64,000 nucleotides of DNA, taken from NCBI RefSeq assembly GCF_927904885.1, contig NZ_CAKMNW010000008.1, forward strand, positions 1 to 64,000, read 5' to 3'. The notes under the pieces are model-generated. The model had not been told where the DNA came from and ran no database searches. It saw nothing but the letters and a program-made list of their open reading frames with translations. Position 1 is the stretch's first letter; the number at the start of each line of letters is the position of its first letter. Both the position numbers and the translations under genes were made by a program. Source of the stretch: Candidatus Nitrotoga sp. M5 (lineage in GTDB: Bacteria > Pseudomonadota > Gammaproteobacteria > Burkholderiales > Gallionellaceae). Shown in pieces: positions 50,501-58,585 of the stretch.

Positions 50501-50836
50501 GGTGACAGGCAACGGGATAGTTCCTGGCTTGTGCAGGTAGTCGTGTGTCACTTCTATGTCGTGAGCGCTTACGCGATCCACAACTTCAGAGGTGTATACG
50601 TTACGTAGTTCAATCAGAGTCTCTGCTTGCAAAGTCACACCTTGTAGTGCGGCGGATTGCACCAGGGTGCTAGTGGCATGAGATAAATACCACAAAGCGA
50701 GTAGCGTACCGCTACAAAAGATAACGCTTAGCACCAGAATGGTGTGCTTATACAGCAAGAGCAGGCACGCTTCCCACAGCCGTTTCAATTGTTGACTTAA
50801 GCCGGATGAATTTACTGATTGGTTAGCTGTTCGCAT
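47573..50836 (-). CDS. Hybrid histidine kinase with a haem-motif periplasmic sensor
   Basis: A 1,087-residue sensor kinase. Two membrane helices (about 27-52 and 232-256) flank a periplasmic DUF3365/Tll0287-like domain with a CVDCH motif at residues 190-194, a c-type haem site. A PAS domain follows (about 285-400), then HisKA with the phosphorylated His432 in [11 protein letters not shown], HATPase (NAIKFSS, DNGIGM, GTGLGL), a degenerate receiver-like domain (about 690-790), a true receiver ([18 protein letters not shown]) and a C-terminal Hpt domain ([10 protein letters not shown]). A redox or ligand signal at the haem could drive a four-step phosphorelay. The REC-EAL gene follows. Confidence 0.92.
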   Translation of the reverse strand: MRTANQSVNSSGLSQQLKRLWEACLLLLYKHTILVLSVIFCSGTLLALWYLSHATSTLVQSAALQGVTLQAETLIELRNVYTSEVVDRVSAHDIEVTHDYLHKPGTIPLPVTFTMELGRRINLHGSGMVVRLYSDYPFPWRKGGGAHDEFEEQALQALRANPQQPYYRFEDFQGRASLRYATADVMHAECVDCHNSRPDSPKSDWKVGDVRGVLELVRPLDSVVAQNRADLRDTFVLFGTLLTLGLGALALVITRLRRVSVELEDQVAQRTVDLEQANVAMAIKEEEIRSVVEHMVDCVITIDEKGIIRSANSVMENLFGYTRDEVIGQNVSILMPEPHSSGHDGYMERYYRTGQARIIGIGREIEGLHKNGERIAVYLAVSEYFVGGKRYFTGILRDIRERVRVMKDLEQARLEAEQASLAKSAFLATMSHEIRTPMNGVIGMADVLQQTSLNGYQKDMLDLIRESAFVLLNIIEDILDFSKIEAGKLEIERAPVHVADVIEKACGMLEHLATKKEVELTLFIDPALPEEVLGDALRLRQVLVNLTNNAIKFSSGQQRPGQVSVRAILAKHDPDQKVTIELQITDNGIGMNEETQSRIFTSFTQGDASTTRRFGGTGLGLVISRHLVELMGGEIVVLSEQGKGSTFTVRLPFTLPPNRPVGGSKTIDLTGLSCLVLGADNGLRDDLTVYLKDSGAVVERVPDLTAARKRISTLPSGLWLLIIDAGHNAPPIEELRAACRARSDLDPHFVVVEHGHHQPGIEPRFVIIRRGHRRRERVETEDMVTLDGEVMHPQSFLRAVAIAAGRAHEKEFQLSGKIEEAITYPSRAMALQQGRLVLVAEDNEINQKVIQQQLALLGYAADVVGDGREALKHWESGDYALLFTDLHMPEMDGYQLTAAIRNDEIKKAGRRRIPIVALTANALKGEAEHCRIVGMDDYLSKPVQLVDLKATLARWLSAVDDNQNATAMPATLATPDTRGGPVDVSVLEGFVGKDSAVISELLLDFRSSLATIATELRTACLLGQVAAVSAAAHKLKSSARSVGAMALGELCAEMEQAGKAGDTKALAVLLLRFEAEMAIVDDYLGSL

Positions 50837-51226
50837 GAGAGAATCCTAAATTTCAGATCAATGGATTTCGTTAATACTGCGGTATTTATTTTTCGAACGG
50901 ATCGCTAATTGATCAAGCACAGCAGTCCAGTCGTTGATGTGCATAGCCTATGCTCTGCTGATGTTTTGTGACATCCGACAACAGCATTCCAATAATGCTT
51001 CATCAGACGGAAACAAGCCACGACTCTTGGACATTTACCTAAATTCACCTTCACCGATTCAATCGCGCTGGCGGTGTGGATCAATCGCCACTTCTTTGCA
51101 CAGTTTCAACTCGCATAATGCGGGCTGTAGCGTAATCATGCACGGTATTAACTGTATAGCGATCTTAAGAAAGATAGTTTCAATCGCTACCGGAAAATCA
51201 TACACCCATCCACGCAAACAACTAAA

Positions 51227-51410
51227 GGGCGCCTCTAAAATTCAATTTTCTAGGCAAGCCAAGATAAAACGCGAGTAAAAAATTTGAGCGCAGCAAATAT
51301 TTTGATATGTAAGCTATAAATTTTTCTGAGTAACGCAGTATTGTGACGAAGCGTGTTAAGCAGGTAAGCCGCAAAGCGGCTGCTCGCAAAATTGAATTTT
51401 AGAGATAGCC
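51227..51410. repeat. MITE-like repeat, copy B (184 bp, with insert)
   Basis: Ends GGGCGCCTCTAAAATTCAATTTTC and AAAATTGAATTTTAGAGATAGCC form a long inverted repeat (17 consecutive matching bases). The core shares TTTGAGCGCAGCA, GATATGTAAGC and AACGCAGTATTGTGACGAAGC with copies A and C. A 35-bp hairpin-containing segment (GCCGCAAAGCGGC) near the right end is specific to this copy. It lies about 390 bp upstream of the hybrid kinase start. Confidence 0.8.
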
Positions 51411-51680
51411 TAACGCTCTGGGCACGCTATGACTCCTGATCACGACGACCAACCTGTGTAGCCTCAACTTGGTATACATAATTTCCTGCATCGTTAGTGC
51501 GCCAAACAATGCTTGGAGCTTGGGGTCTGCTGCGGTCGTAGCGCGCCTGTTCGGCGAGGTTGAATAGGCGGCCAAATCTTGGCCGCATACCGAGTGAGAG
51601 TTTAGAAAAGAAGATGTTAATTTTCCTGGGTGGGGGGGTTAGAATTTGACCATCAGGAGTATTTCTGTTAAATTGTAGAG

Positions 51681-51857
51681 ATGGATAGCAATGAATTTAA
51701 ACAATGGCTTGATAAGCAAGGCGCTACATTTCAGCCAGGCCAAGGAAGCCACATCAAGGTGCTTCTTAATGGTCGCCAATCAGTTCTGCCGATGCACGAC
51801 GCAGAATTGAAAATCGACACTATCGAATACATTAAAAAACAGCTAGGGTTGAATTAA
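51681..51857 (+). CDS. hicA: HicA-family mRNA interferase toxin
   Basis: A 58-residue protein MDSNEFKQWLDKQGATF with the HicA signature GSHIKVLLNGRQSVLPMH (about 22-40), including the catalytic His in GSHIK. HicA is a double-stranded-RNA-binding-fold toxin that cleaves mRNA. It is followed after ten bases by hicB, the usual toxin-first order. Confidence 0.92.
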   Translation: MDSNEFKQWLDKQGATFQPGQGSHIKVLLNGRQSVLPMHDAELKIDTIEYIKKQLGLN

Positions 51858-51867
51858 GGGGCTTGTA

Positions 51868-52146
51868 ATGTTTGAATATCCAGTGGAATTGAAATCTGCC
51901 AAGGAAGGCGGATTTGTTGTGACTTTTCCCGATGTACCGGAAGCCATTACCCAAGGTAATGATGAGGACGAAGCATTGGATTATGCCAGTGAGGCGCTGG
52001 AAACCGCGCTTGATTTCTATATTGGGGATCGTCGTCAGCTGCCCTTGCCCTCCATTGCGGCGGGACGTCCCACAGTGACGCCCGATGCAATAGTCATTGC
52101 CAAGCTGATTTCGAAATGGCTATCTACGAATAAAAACCTCGGGTAG
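51868..52146 (+). CDS. hicB: HicB-family antitoxin, C-terminally shortened
   Basis: A 92-residue antitoxin. The N-terminal partial-RNase-H domain is complete: FEYPVELKSAKEGGFVVTFPDVPEAITQG and ALDYASEALETALDFYI. The frame ends soon after DAIVIAKLISKWLS, whereas HicB proteins of this type (about 130-140 residues) continue with a DNA-binding HTH or ribbon-helix-helix domain. The domain is not obvious in other frames downstream. It may still neutralise HicA but should not autoregulate the operon. Confidence 0.85.
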   Translation: MFEYPVELKSAKEGGFVVTFPDVPEAITQGNDEDEALDYASEALETALDFYIGDRRQLPLPSIAAGRPTVTPDAIVIAKLISKWLSTNKNLG

Positions 52147-52477
52147 CGTTGTAAACGTATTAGACATTAGCTTTATGCAAAATGCTCTTAGATTTAACCA
52201 ATCAGATTCATTTTTATCCGCAAAATATTACTTCTCCGTTGGCATTATTGATAGCCTCTATTCATTCCTCTGAAATAACCTCAATATAAACTGCCACTCG
52301 CAATACGAGTTCCTTGAGATATACACCTCCTTCTGGGGAAACTCAGTAATATCGGCTTATCCAGCATAGCGTACAGTTTGTGGGATGTGCGTATCCACTC
52401 AAGTTTTTTCCTATTCAAAAAAATGAACTTTTTTCTGGTCCGGTCATGATTCCACTATTAACCCAATAAAGCGTTAA

Positions 52478-52680
52478 CATTCCATTGACGCACCACAATG
52501 GACTCGACCCATTGGCGCGTTGTTCTCGAAAATACGCAAGGTCGCTTCCAGCTGCTCCTCTAGCACATCAAGACTATAGAAGCCGCGGTTATGGAAATGC
52601 TTCTCACACAATCCATCTCATCCCACACACCTTCGATTGGTTTGAGCTCAAAAATATAGGATGGCAAAAGCAATAATTGT
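52478..52680 (-). pseudogene. C-terminal relic of an IS630-family transposase
   Basis: The minus strand reads LLLLPSYIFELKPIEGVWDEM, then after a shift EKHFHNRGFYSLDVLEEQL and EATLRIFENNAP. This is the C-terminus of IS630-type transposases (SPELNPIE-type motif containing the last catalytic Glu). One frameshift and missing N-terminal two thirds make it a relic. Confidence 0.65.
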
Positions 52681-52726
52681 ATGTGGGATATTGTCACGTG
52701 CATTGCAACACCTTAGTACGATTTGC

Positions 52727-52830
52727 TCACTTCAACGCCGTCGCAACCTCCCTGAAGCAGTTCAGACTCGCCTCAATGTTTTCGATGATCTCTAATGCCA
52801 ATTCATCCAGATCGACAAGGCATTTATCCG
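52727..52830 (-). pseudogene. Possible C-terminal scar of a type I methylase (HsdM-like)
   Basis: A short minus-strand frame ends ADKCLVDLDELALEIIEN followed by IEASLNCFREVATALK and a stop. This looks like the helical C-terminus of HsdM-type N-6 methylases. Only about 34 codons survive and the likeness is by eye, so the call is weak. Confidence 0.3.
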
Positions 52831-52867
52831 CCTTTCATCATATTTCTGACTTTGCTAATGTTGAATT

Positions 52868-53389
52868 TCAGTTCCTAGCTGGTTTGGCTGTTATAGGTTG
52901 AGCAAGTGATTGCGCCTGATGAGATGAGGTTTGGGGATAGCCTGCAGTATCCAGTCCACCGCCCCACTGTTCCGCCTGAAAACCCTTGAACCAGGTTTTT
53001 CCCAATGCGAGTGTCGGCACACTATCACTACCCGATAACTGCTTGAAAGTATCGAGATCTTCTTTTGTACGCAGAATATTTTCGGTAAATGGAATGCCGC
53101 GCTTATTAAGGAATTCGCGTGCTTGTTTGCATGGATCGTTACATTGCTCGGCTGTATACAGCGTGACTGGGAAATTTTGTTTAGCACGACGTGTTGCATA
53201 AGGAACGTCATTCACATCAACAGTTGGGGCAGCGCCAAATTTCTTTTTTTCAATTTCTTCCGCATCCACCGCTGGGGAATCGCCGTAATGTACTTTGCCG
53301 GATTGATCCACCCAACGGTACAATCCATCTGCCTGTGCACTGCCCAACGCTAGCGCTATCAATCCTACCCATAAGAAACGTTTTCTCAT
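52868..53389 (-). CDS. DUF4124/glutaredoxin-like periplasmic protein
   Basis: A 173-residue protein with a signal peptide (about 1-20, cut near AQA), a DUF4124 segment (GLYRWVDQSGKVHYGD, about 23-38) and a glutaredoxin-like domain (about 70-140) with YTAEQCNDPCKQ (a CxxxC variant of the active site) and SVPTLALG. The likely role is in periplasmic redox chemistry. It ends with a low-complexity tail. It precedes or follows no obvious operon partner; prlC lies 28 bp upstream on the same strand. Confidence 0.85.
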   Translation of the reverse strand: MRKRFLWVGLIALALGSAQADGLYRWVDQSGKVHYGDSPAVDAEEIEKKKFGAAPTVDVNDVPYATRRAKQNFPVTLYTAEQCNDPCKQAREFLNKRGIPFTENILRTKEDLDTFKQLSGSDSVPTLALGKTWFKGFQAEQWGGGLDTAGYPQTSSHQAQSLAQPITAKPARN

Positions 53390-53417
53390 ATTGCCTTCTC
53401 AAAAACCGAATACAAAC

Positions 53418-55478
53418 TTAATTTGCCGCGACCAAACCGCTGTGCCGCAATAGTGCATCAATTGACGGCTCACGACCTCGAAATGCTACAAAGGATTGCA
53501 TCGCATCTCGGCTACCGCCCACCGCTAATATCTCTTCACGGAAGCGAAGACCCACCGCCAAGTTTAGTACATCATTTTCTTCAAACAAGCTATATGCGTC
53601 AGCGGATAAAACTTCCGCCCATTTATAGCTGTAGTATCCTGCAGCATAGCCACCGGCAAAAATGTGCGAAAAGCTGTTAGGGAACCGGTTAAATGCAGGC
53701 GGAATTAATACCGCCACCTTGCTCCGCACTTCGTCCAGCAATTGCTGGACAGTGAGCGTACCATGTGGATCAAAGTCGCTGTGCAGTCGCATGTCGAACA
53801 AAGAAAACTCTATCTGGCGCAGGGTTTGCAAACCATTCTGAAAATTTTTTGCCGCCTGCATTTTTTCGAATAATGCGCGCGGTAATTTTTGCCCTGTCTC
53901 TGTATGCCTCGTCAAGTCTTGCAGTACGTTCCACTCCCAGCAGAAGTTTTCCATAAACTGACTGGGCAATTCCACTGCGTCCCATTCCACGCCATTGATG
54001 CCGGACACATCGAGATCTTCTACTTGCGTTAGCAAATGGTGCAGGCCATGGCCGAATTCATGGAACAGGGTAATGACTTCATCGTGCGTAAAAACTGCGC
54101 GTCTGTCTCCTATCGGTGCGGCAAAATTGCAATTGAGGTAGGCGACTGGCGTTTGAATGCCAGCTGCGATACGGCGGCGCGTGATGGCATCATCCATCCA
54201 CGCACCGCCGCGTTTACTGCTGCGCGCATACAAATCGAGATAAAACTGGCCCACTAATCTGCCATCACTGTCCAAAATATCGTAAAAGCTCACTGTTAAA
54301 TGCCACAGCGGCGCTGGTGCAGAGCGGACGGTTAGGCCGTATAGCGTCTCTACCAGCTTGAACATGCCATCCAGGACTCTATCTTCTGGAAAATATTGTT
54401 TCACTTCCTGTTCGGAAAAGGCATAACGCTGTTGGCGTAAATGTTCACTGGCGTAGCTGACATCCCATGCCTGCAAATCTGTTATGTTGAGTTGCGTACG
54501 GGCAAATTCACGCAGCTCTATCAGGTCTTGTTCGGCGAAAGGTCGTGCTCGTTGCGCCAATTCAGCCAAAAAATCTTGCACTTGTTGCGGCGTGCTCGCC
54601 ATCTTAGTTGCCAGAGAAAGCTCTGCAAAATTAGAAAATCCCAGTAAATGCGCCTCTTCGCTGCGCAATTTTAGAATCTGCTTCATCAGCGGTGTGTTAT
54701 CCCATTCCGGTTTGGTTTGATCTTCAGCTGAAGCGTTCGACGCAAGCTCGCTAGCACGGGTGCTGCTTGCAGTGTACATACGCTCGCGCAGCGCACGGTT
54801 ATCTGCATATTGCATAAGCGGGCCATAAGAAGGGGCTTTCAGGGTAAACAACCAACCAGTTTTGCCCTCCTCTTGCGCCGCTTCAGCAGCAACTTGGCGC
54901 TCGTCTGCCGGAATACCAGACAACTCTGCTTCGTCTTCAATCAGCCACGTGTAAGCATTAGTGGCATCCAAAATGTTATCGGAAAAACGCGAGCTCAACG
55001 TGGAAAGCTCCTCTTGAATGGCGAGAAAGCGCGCCTTTTCCGCTTCCGGCAACTCAGCCCCACCGAGGCGAAAATCACGTAATTGATTCTCAATAATTTT
55101 CTGACGTGCCGCACTCAAAGTTGCAAATTCTGCGCTGGAATGTATGGACTTCACCTTCTGAAACAGCGCGAGATTTTGCGCCAGCTCGGCATAATACTGT
55201 GTAATCTTTGGCAAATTAGCGTTGTATACGTCGCGCAGTGGAATCGAGTTCATCACTGCATTCAAATGAGAGACCTGCCCCCATGATCGCGACAAACGCT
55301 CGTTAGCATCTGCTAACGGCTGTATGAAATTATCCCAAGTGGGTGCTGCTACATCGGTCAATAGTCGCTCACATAGCGCACGATTTTCAGATAAAAGTTG
55401 ATCAAGTGCCGGCGCAACGTGCTTAGAGCGAATTTCTTCAAAGCGTGGCAAACCGGAAAAATTAAGTAATGGATTCAT
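53418..55478 (-). CDS. prlC: Oligopeptidase A
   Basis: A 686-residue M3 metallopeptidase degrading signal peptides and short peptides in the cytoplasm. The zinc motif HEFGHGLHH lies near residue 476, with the third ligand further downstream (GVEWDAVELPSQFMENF). It has the usual length for PrlC/OpdA. It starts MNPLLNFSGLPRFEEIRSKH at 55478. Confidence 0.96.
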   Translation of the reverse strand: MNPLLNFSGLPRFEEIRSKHVAPALDQLLSENRALCERLLTDVAAPTWDNFIQPLADANERLSRSWGQVSHLNAVMNSIPLRDVYNANLPKITQYYAELAQNLALFQKVKSIHSSAEFATLSAARQKIIENQLRDFRLGGAELPEAEKARFLAIQEELSTLSSRFSDNILDATNAYTWLIEDEAELSGIPADERQVAAEAAQEEGKTGWLFTLKAPSYGPLMQYADNRALRERMYTASSTRASELASNASAEDQTKPEWDNTPLMKQILKLRSEEAHLLGFSNFAELSLATKMASTPQQVQDFLAELAQRARPFAEQDLIELREFARTQLNITDLQAWDVSYASEHLRQQRYAFSEQEVKQYFPEDRVLDGMFKLVETLYGLTVRSAPAPLWHLTVSFYDILDSDGRLVGQFYLDLYARSSKRGGAWMDDAITRRRIAAGIQTPVAYLNCNFAAPIGDRRAVFTHDEVITLFHEFGHGLHHLLTQVEDLDVSGINGVEWDAVELPSQFMENFCWEWNVLQDLTRHTETGQKLPRALFEKMQAAKNFQNGLQTLRQIEFSLFDMRLHSDFDPHGTLTVQQLLDEVRSKVAVLIPPAFNRFPNSFSHIFAGGYAAGYYSYKWAEVLSADAYSLFEENDVLNLAVGLRFREEILAVGGSRDAMQSFVAFRGREPSIDALLRHSGLVAAN

Positions 55479-55495
55479 ATCTTAAAAACGGCCTT

Positions 55496-55811
55496 TCATT
55501 TATGATTTATTTTAGCCTGCGAACAGACAGATTCAATTACGGATCGTAACAGATCAACATTAACTATCACGTTATTGTTTTATAACGGGATGGAATTACC
55601 TGTCTCTGCCAGACATCATTCATCTCCACATGCGCTGAGTAGAAATTACCACATCAACTAAATGCTCAGCCAACATATCAGATGTAGCAGTAGCAGCAAC
55701 AACCACCTTAAAAATATTTTAGCCATCATGGCACGACAGGCAAATAAGCGAAGTCATGATATTTTATTCGCCATCGCGAACCTATTTCCGACAGTTACCA
55801 CTCCGTTCGCC
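55496..55811. other. Gene-free stretch between prlC and the downstream hairpin
   Basis: About 320 bp upstream of prlC with no convincing gene. It probably carries the minus-strand prlC promoter. Confidence 0.4.
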
Positions 55812-55851
55812 CTGAGTAGCGGGCATATCAAAGGATATGCCCGCTACTCAG
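55812..55851. terminator. Perfect 18-bp hairpin downstream of the GGDEF-EAL gene
   Basis: Arms 55812-55829 and 55834-55851 are perfectly complementary with a 4-nt loop. It lies 36 bases past the minus-strand stop at 55887. No T-run follows on either strand, so it may act as a terminator needing another factor or as an RNA-protecting hairpin. Confidence 0.6.
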
Positions 55852-55886
55852 CTATGGTTCTTATGATAAAAGGCAGTTACGCTAAC

Positions 55887-58220
55887 TCAAAGTAACTGCG
55901 GTTTAGCTATCGTCATGCAGCGACCCACTTTGAGCAGAATCTCAAATTCCTCGGCGGGGATCGGCTTGCTAAAAAGGTAGCCCTGCATTTCATCACAACG
56001 ATGTAAGCACAGGAAGGATTTTTGCTCCTCTGTCTCGACGCCCTCCGCGGTTACCCTGAGCCCCAGATCATGCGCCATGGAAATGATAATCTTGGTGATT
56101 ATCGCGTCATCCCGATCAGTGGTAATCTCGCGCACGAATGACATGTCTATTTTAAAAAAGCTTATTGGGAGATGCTTGAGGTAATTCAGGCTTGAATAGC
56201 CGATACCAAAGTCGTCAATCACGAGCTGCACCCCAATCGCCCTGAGTTGCGCGAGTGTATCGATAGCTACCTCTACATTCTGCATGACCATGTTTTCGGT
56301 CAGCTCCAGCTCAAGATAGGCGGGTTCCAGTTCGGTTTCTTTCAAAATACGGGTAACTATTTCAACCAGATCCTGCTGCTTGAACTGGCGCGCCGAAAGG
56401 TTAACAGCGATGTTGACTGGCTTGAGCCCGGCAAGCTGCCACGCCTTATTCTGTTCACAAGCGGTGCGCAATACCCATTCCCCAAGCGGAACTATCAGGC
56501 CAGATTCCTCTGCCACCGGGATGAACGTGTTCGGGTAAAGCAAGCCTTGAACGGGATGTTGCCAGCGCACCAAAGCCTCCATGCCGGTAATTTCACCGCT
56601 AACCAGATCCACTCTCGGCTGATAATGGAGTAGGAACTCTTGGCGCATAACGGCCTGTCTCATGCAATTTTCCAGCGTTATCCGCCCCAGTGCCTTGGCA
56701 TTCATTTCGGCGGTGCAAAACTGGGCGTTATCGCGTCCTTTGCTTTTGGCCAAGTACAAAGCGTTATCGGCACTCTGAAGCAGGCCCTTGACGTCATCGC
56801 CGTCTTTGGGGTAAAGCGCGATGCCGATACTGCAGGTGACGATTAGCTCGCGCCCTTCAATGATGATTGGCTTAGTCATAAGCTTGAGAATTTTTTGCGA
56901 TACCATCCAGGCATCGTCTTCTGATGCTATGCTGTCCAAAATTACCACGAACTCGTCCCCGCCCAAGCGCGCCACAGTATCGCCCTCTCGCATGCAGGCG
57001 GTAAACCTGACGGCAACCTGTTTCAGCAGCATATCGCCGGCATGATGACCCAAGCTGTCGTTGACGTTCTTGAAATTGTCCAGATCAATGAACAGCACGC
57101 CTAACTTATTCCCATGACGATACGAGTTGGCCAGCGCTTGGACGAGCCGATCATTGAACAGGGCGCGACTGGGAAGCCCGGTAAGGTCATCGTGATAAGC
57201 CAAGTGATTGAGCTTATCTTCCTTTTCGATATATTCTAGGGCATATGAAATATTTGCAGTCAGCTCAGTGAGCAGTTTTTTTTCTTCCCTATCAAAAAAG
57301 TTTGGCTCTGAAGCATAGAGAAAAAACAAGCCAACTGGCTGGTCACCTTCATTTCCCCCCAGAGGGAAGATTCCCATGGAACGATAGCCACGCTGCAATG
57401 CATCTAAACGCCAGTGCGCTACATTGGGGTCGGAATCAAAGTCGTTGCAGAAGATAGGCATTTTTTCTTGTAACGCCCGCACTACAAACGGCAATGAATT
57501 TTGCCCATTCTTTTTGATATATGAGGTGATTTTGTCAAGATATCCTTCGTCAACACCCGCCCAGGATATGAGTGCCAGCCCCCCTCCGTCAGAGTCCACC
57601 AAGCCTATCCAGGCCATCCTGAAATGACCGTACTCGACTGCAATATGGCAAGCTTCGTCAAATAACTCCTGCCGGATCCGAATTCGGACAATGGCCGCAT
57701 TGATGCCGCTCAAAATCGCATAGAGGCGGTTGAGTCGAATGATAAGTGCCTCTGCGCGCTTGCGCTCCGTGATCTCCTCGTTTCGCTCGCGCACAGCCTG
57801 TTCGAGAAGCTGATTTTGCTCGGCGAGAAGGTCACTATATTCTTTTAAGCGTAGCAGGTTACGAACACGCACCCACAACTCGGCCCGATCTATCGGCTTA
57901 GCAATAAAGTCTTCTGCCCCAGCGCTCAGCCCAGCCAGCATGGAGCCACGGTCATCTAACGCAGAGAGAATAATAATGGGAAGGTTGCGGGTAGTGGCAT
58001 TGGCTTTAAGCTTGGCCGTCACCTCATAGCCGTTCATGCCAGGCATCATGACATCGAGCAGTATCAAGTCAGGGGGCTTCTCAGCCACCATCGCTAATGC
58101 CTCTTCGCCGCTGTTAGCCGTAACGATACGGTAACCTTCCGGCTTAAGCATGATCTCCAGCAATCTCCTGTTTTTGGATTCATCTTCCACAATCAGGATC
58201 GTTGCTTGATAGGGTGTCAT
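55887..58220 (-). CDS. Response regulator with GAF, GGDEF and EAL domains
   Basis: A 777-residue protein starting MTPYQATILIVEDES at 58220; an upstream in-frame ATG at 58277 adds 19 residues that are not receiver-like. The receiver has EDESKNRR, the Asp in LILLDVMMPGMNG and FIAKP. A coiled segment and a GAF-like domain (about 190-335) follow. The GGDEF domain has LGGDEFVVIL and an RxxD inhibitory site (REGD) five residues before it. The EAL domain has EALVRWQHP, ELTEN, DDFGIGYSSL and EGVET. Both cyclase and phosphodiesterase residues look complete. The histidine kinase gene lies upstream at 58586-60601. Confidence 0.92.
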   Translation of the reverse strand: MTPYQATILIVEDESKNRRLLEIMLKPEGYRIVTANSGEEALAMVAEKPPDLILLDVMMPGMNGYEVTAKLKANATTRNLPIIILSALDDRGSMLAGLSAGAEDFIAKPIDRAELWVRVRNLLRLKEYSDLLAEQNQLLEQAVRERNEEITERKRAEALIIRLNRLYAILSGINAAIVRIRIRQELFDEACHIAVEYGHFRMAWIGLVDSDGGGLALISWAGVDEGYLDKITSYIKKNGQNSLPFVVRALQEKMPIFCNDFDSDPNVAHWRLDALQRGYRSMGIFPLGGNEGDQPVGLFFLYASEPNFFDREEKKLLTELTANISYALEYIEKEDKLNHLAYHDDLTGLPSRALFNDRLVQALANSYRHGNKLGVLFIDLDNFKNVNDSLGHHAGDMLLKQVAVRFTACMREGDTVARLGGDEFVVILDSIASEDDAWMVSQKILKLMTKPIIIEGRELIVTCSIGIALYPKDGDDVKGLLQSADNALYLAKSKGRDNAQFCTAEMNAKALGRITLENCMRQAVMRQEFLLHYQPRVDLVSGEITGMEALVRWQHPVQGLLYPNTFIPVAEESGLIVPLGEWVLRTACEQNKAWQLAGLKPVNIAVNLSARQFKQQDLVEIVTRILKETELEPAYLELELTENMVMQNVEVAIDTLAQLRAIGVQLVIDDFGIGYSSLNYLKHLPISFFKIDMSFVREITTDRDDAIITKIIISMAHDLGLRVTAEGVETEEQKSFLCLHRCDEMQGYLFSKPIPAEEFEILLKVGRCMTIAKPQLL

Positions 58221-58337
58221 GACGGGCTTTCTTTTGTGACTTCTTTGTCTAGCTCCGTGAAAGAATATAACAAACAATCACACTTCGCCAACTGAGCCTT
58301 GATCATTGCCCCACAATTCCAGTCGGATACGGATCAA

Positions 58338-58474
58338 GGGCGCCTTTAAAATTTAATTTTCTATACAAGACAAAGCACGAGCCAAAGTTTAAGCGCGACA
58401 TATGTTTAATATGTAATCGATAAATTTTTAAAGTAACGCAGTATTGTGAAGAAATTGGATTTTTAGAGGTGCCC
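58338..58474. repeat. MITE-like repeat, copy C (137 bp)
   Basis: Ends GGGCGCCTTTAAAATTTAATTTTC and ATTGGATTTTTAGAGGTGCCC form an imperfect inverted repeat. It shares ACGCAGTATTGTGA and AATATGTAA core segments with copies A and B and equals A in length. A 4-bp direct repeat TCAA flanks it (58334-58337 and 58475-58478), as expected for a transposed element. It separates the histidine kinase from the GGDEF-EAL gene. Confidence 0.8.
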
Positions 58475-58518
58475 TCAACTCTGCCGGTCGGTCGCTATTT
58501 GCTAGTACTAGGGCGAAT

Positions 58519-58555
58519 CGCTCCCCTGAATGAAGGAGCATCATTCAGGGGAGCG
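58519..58555. terminator. Perfect 15-bp hairpin downstream of the histidine kinase
   Basis: Arms 58519-58533 and 58541-58555 are perfectly complementary with a 7-nt loop, 31 bases past the minus-strand stop at 58586. No T-run follows on the minus strand. It probably ends or insulates the kinase transcript. Confidence 0.6.
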
Positions 58556-58585
58556 ACAGCATGACTGGATCGGCTGGTTTTTTGG

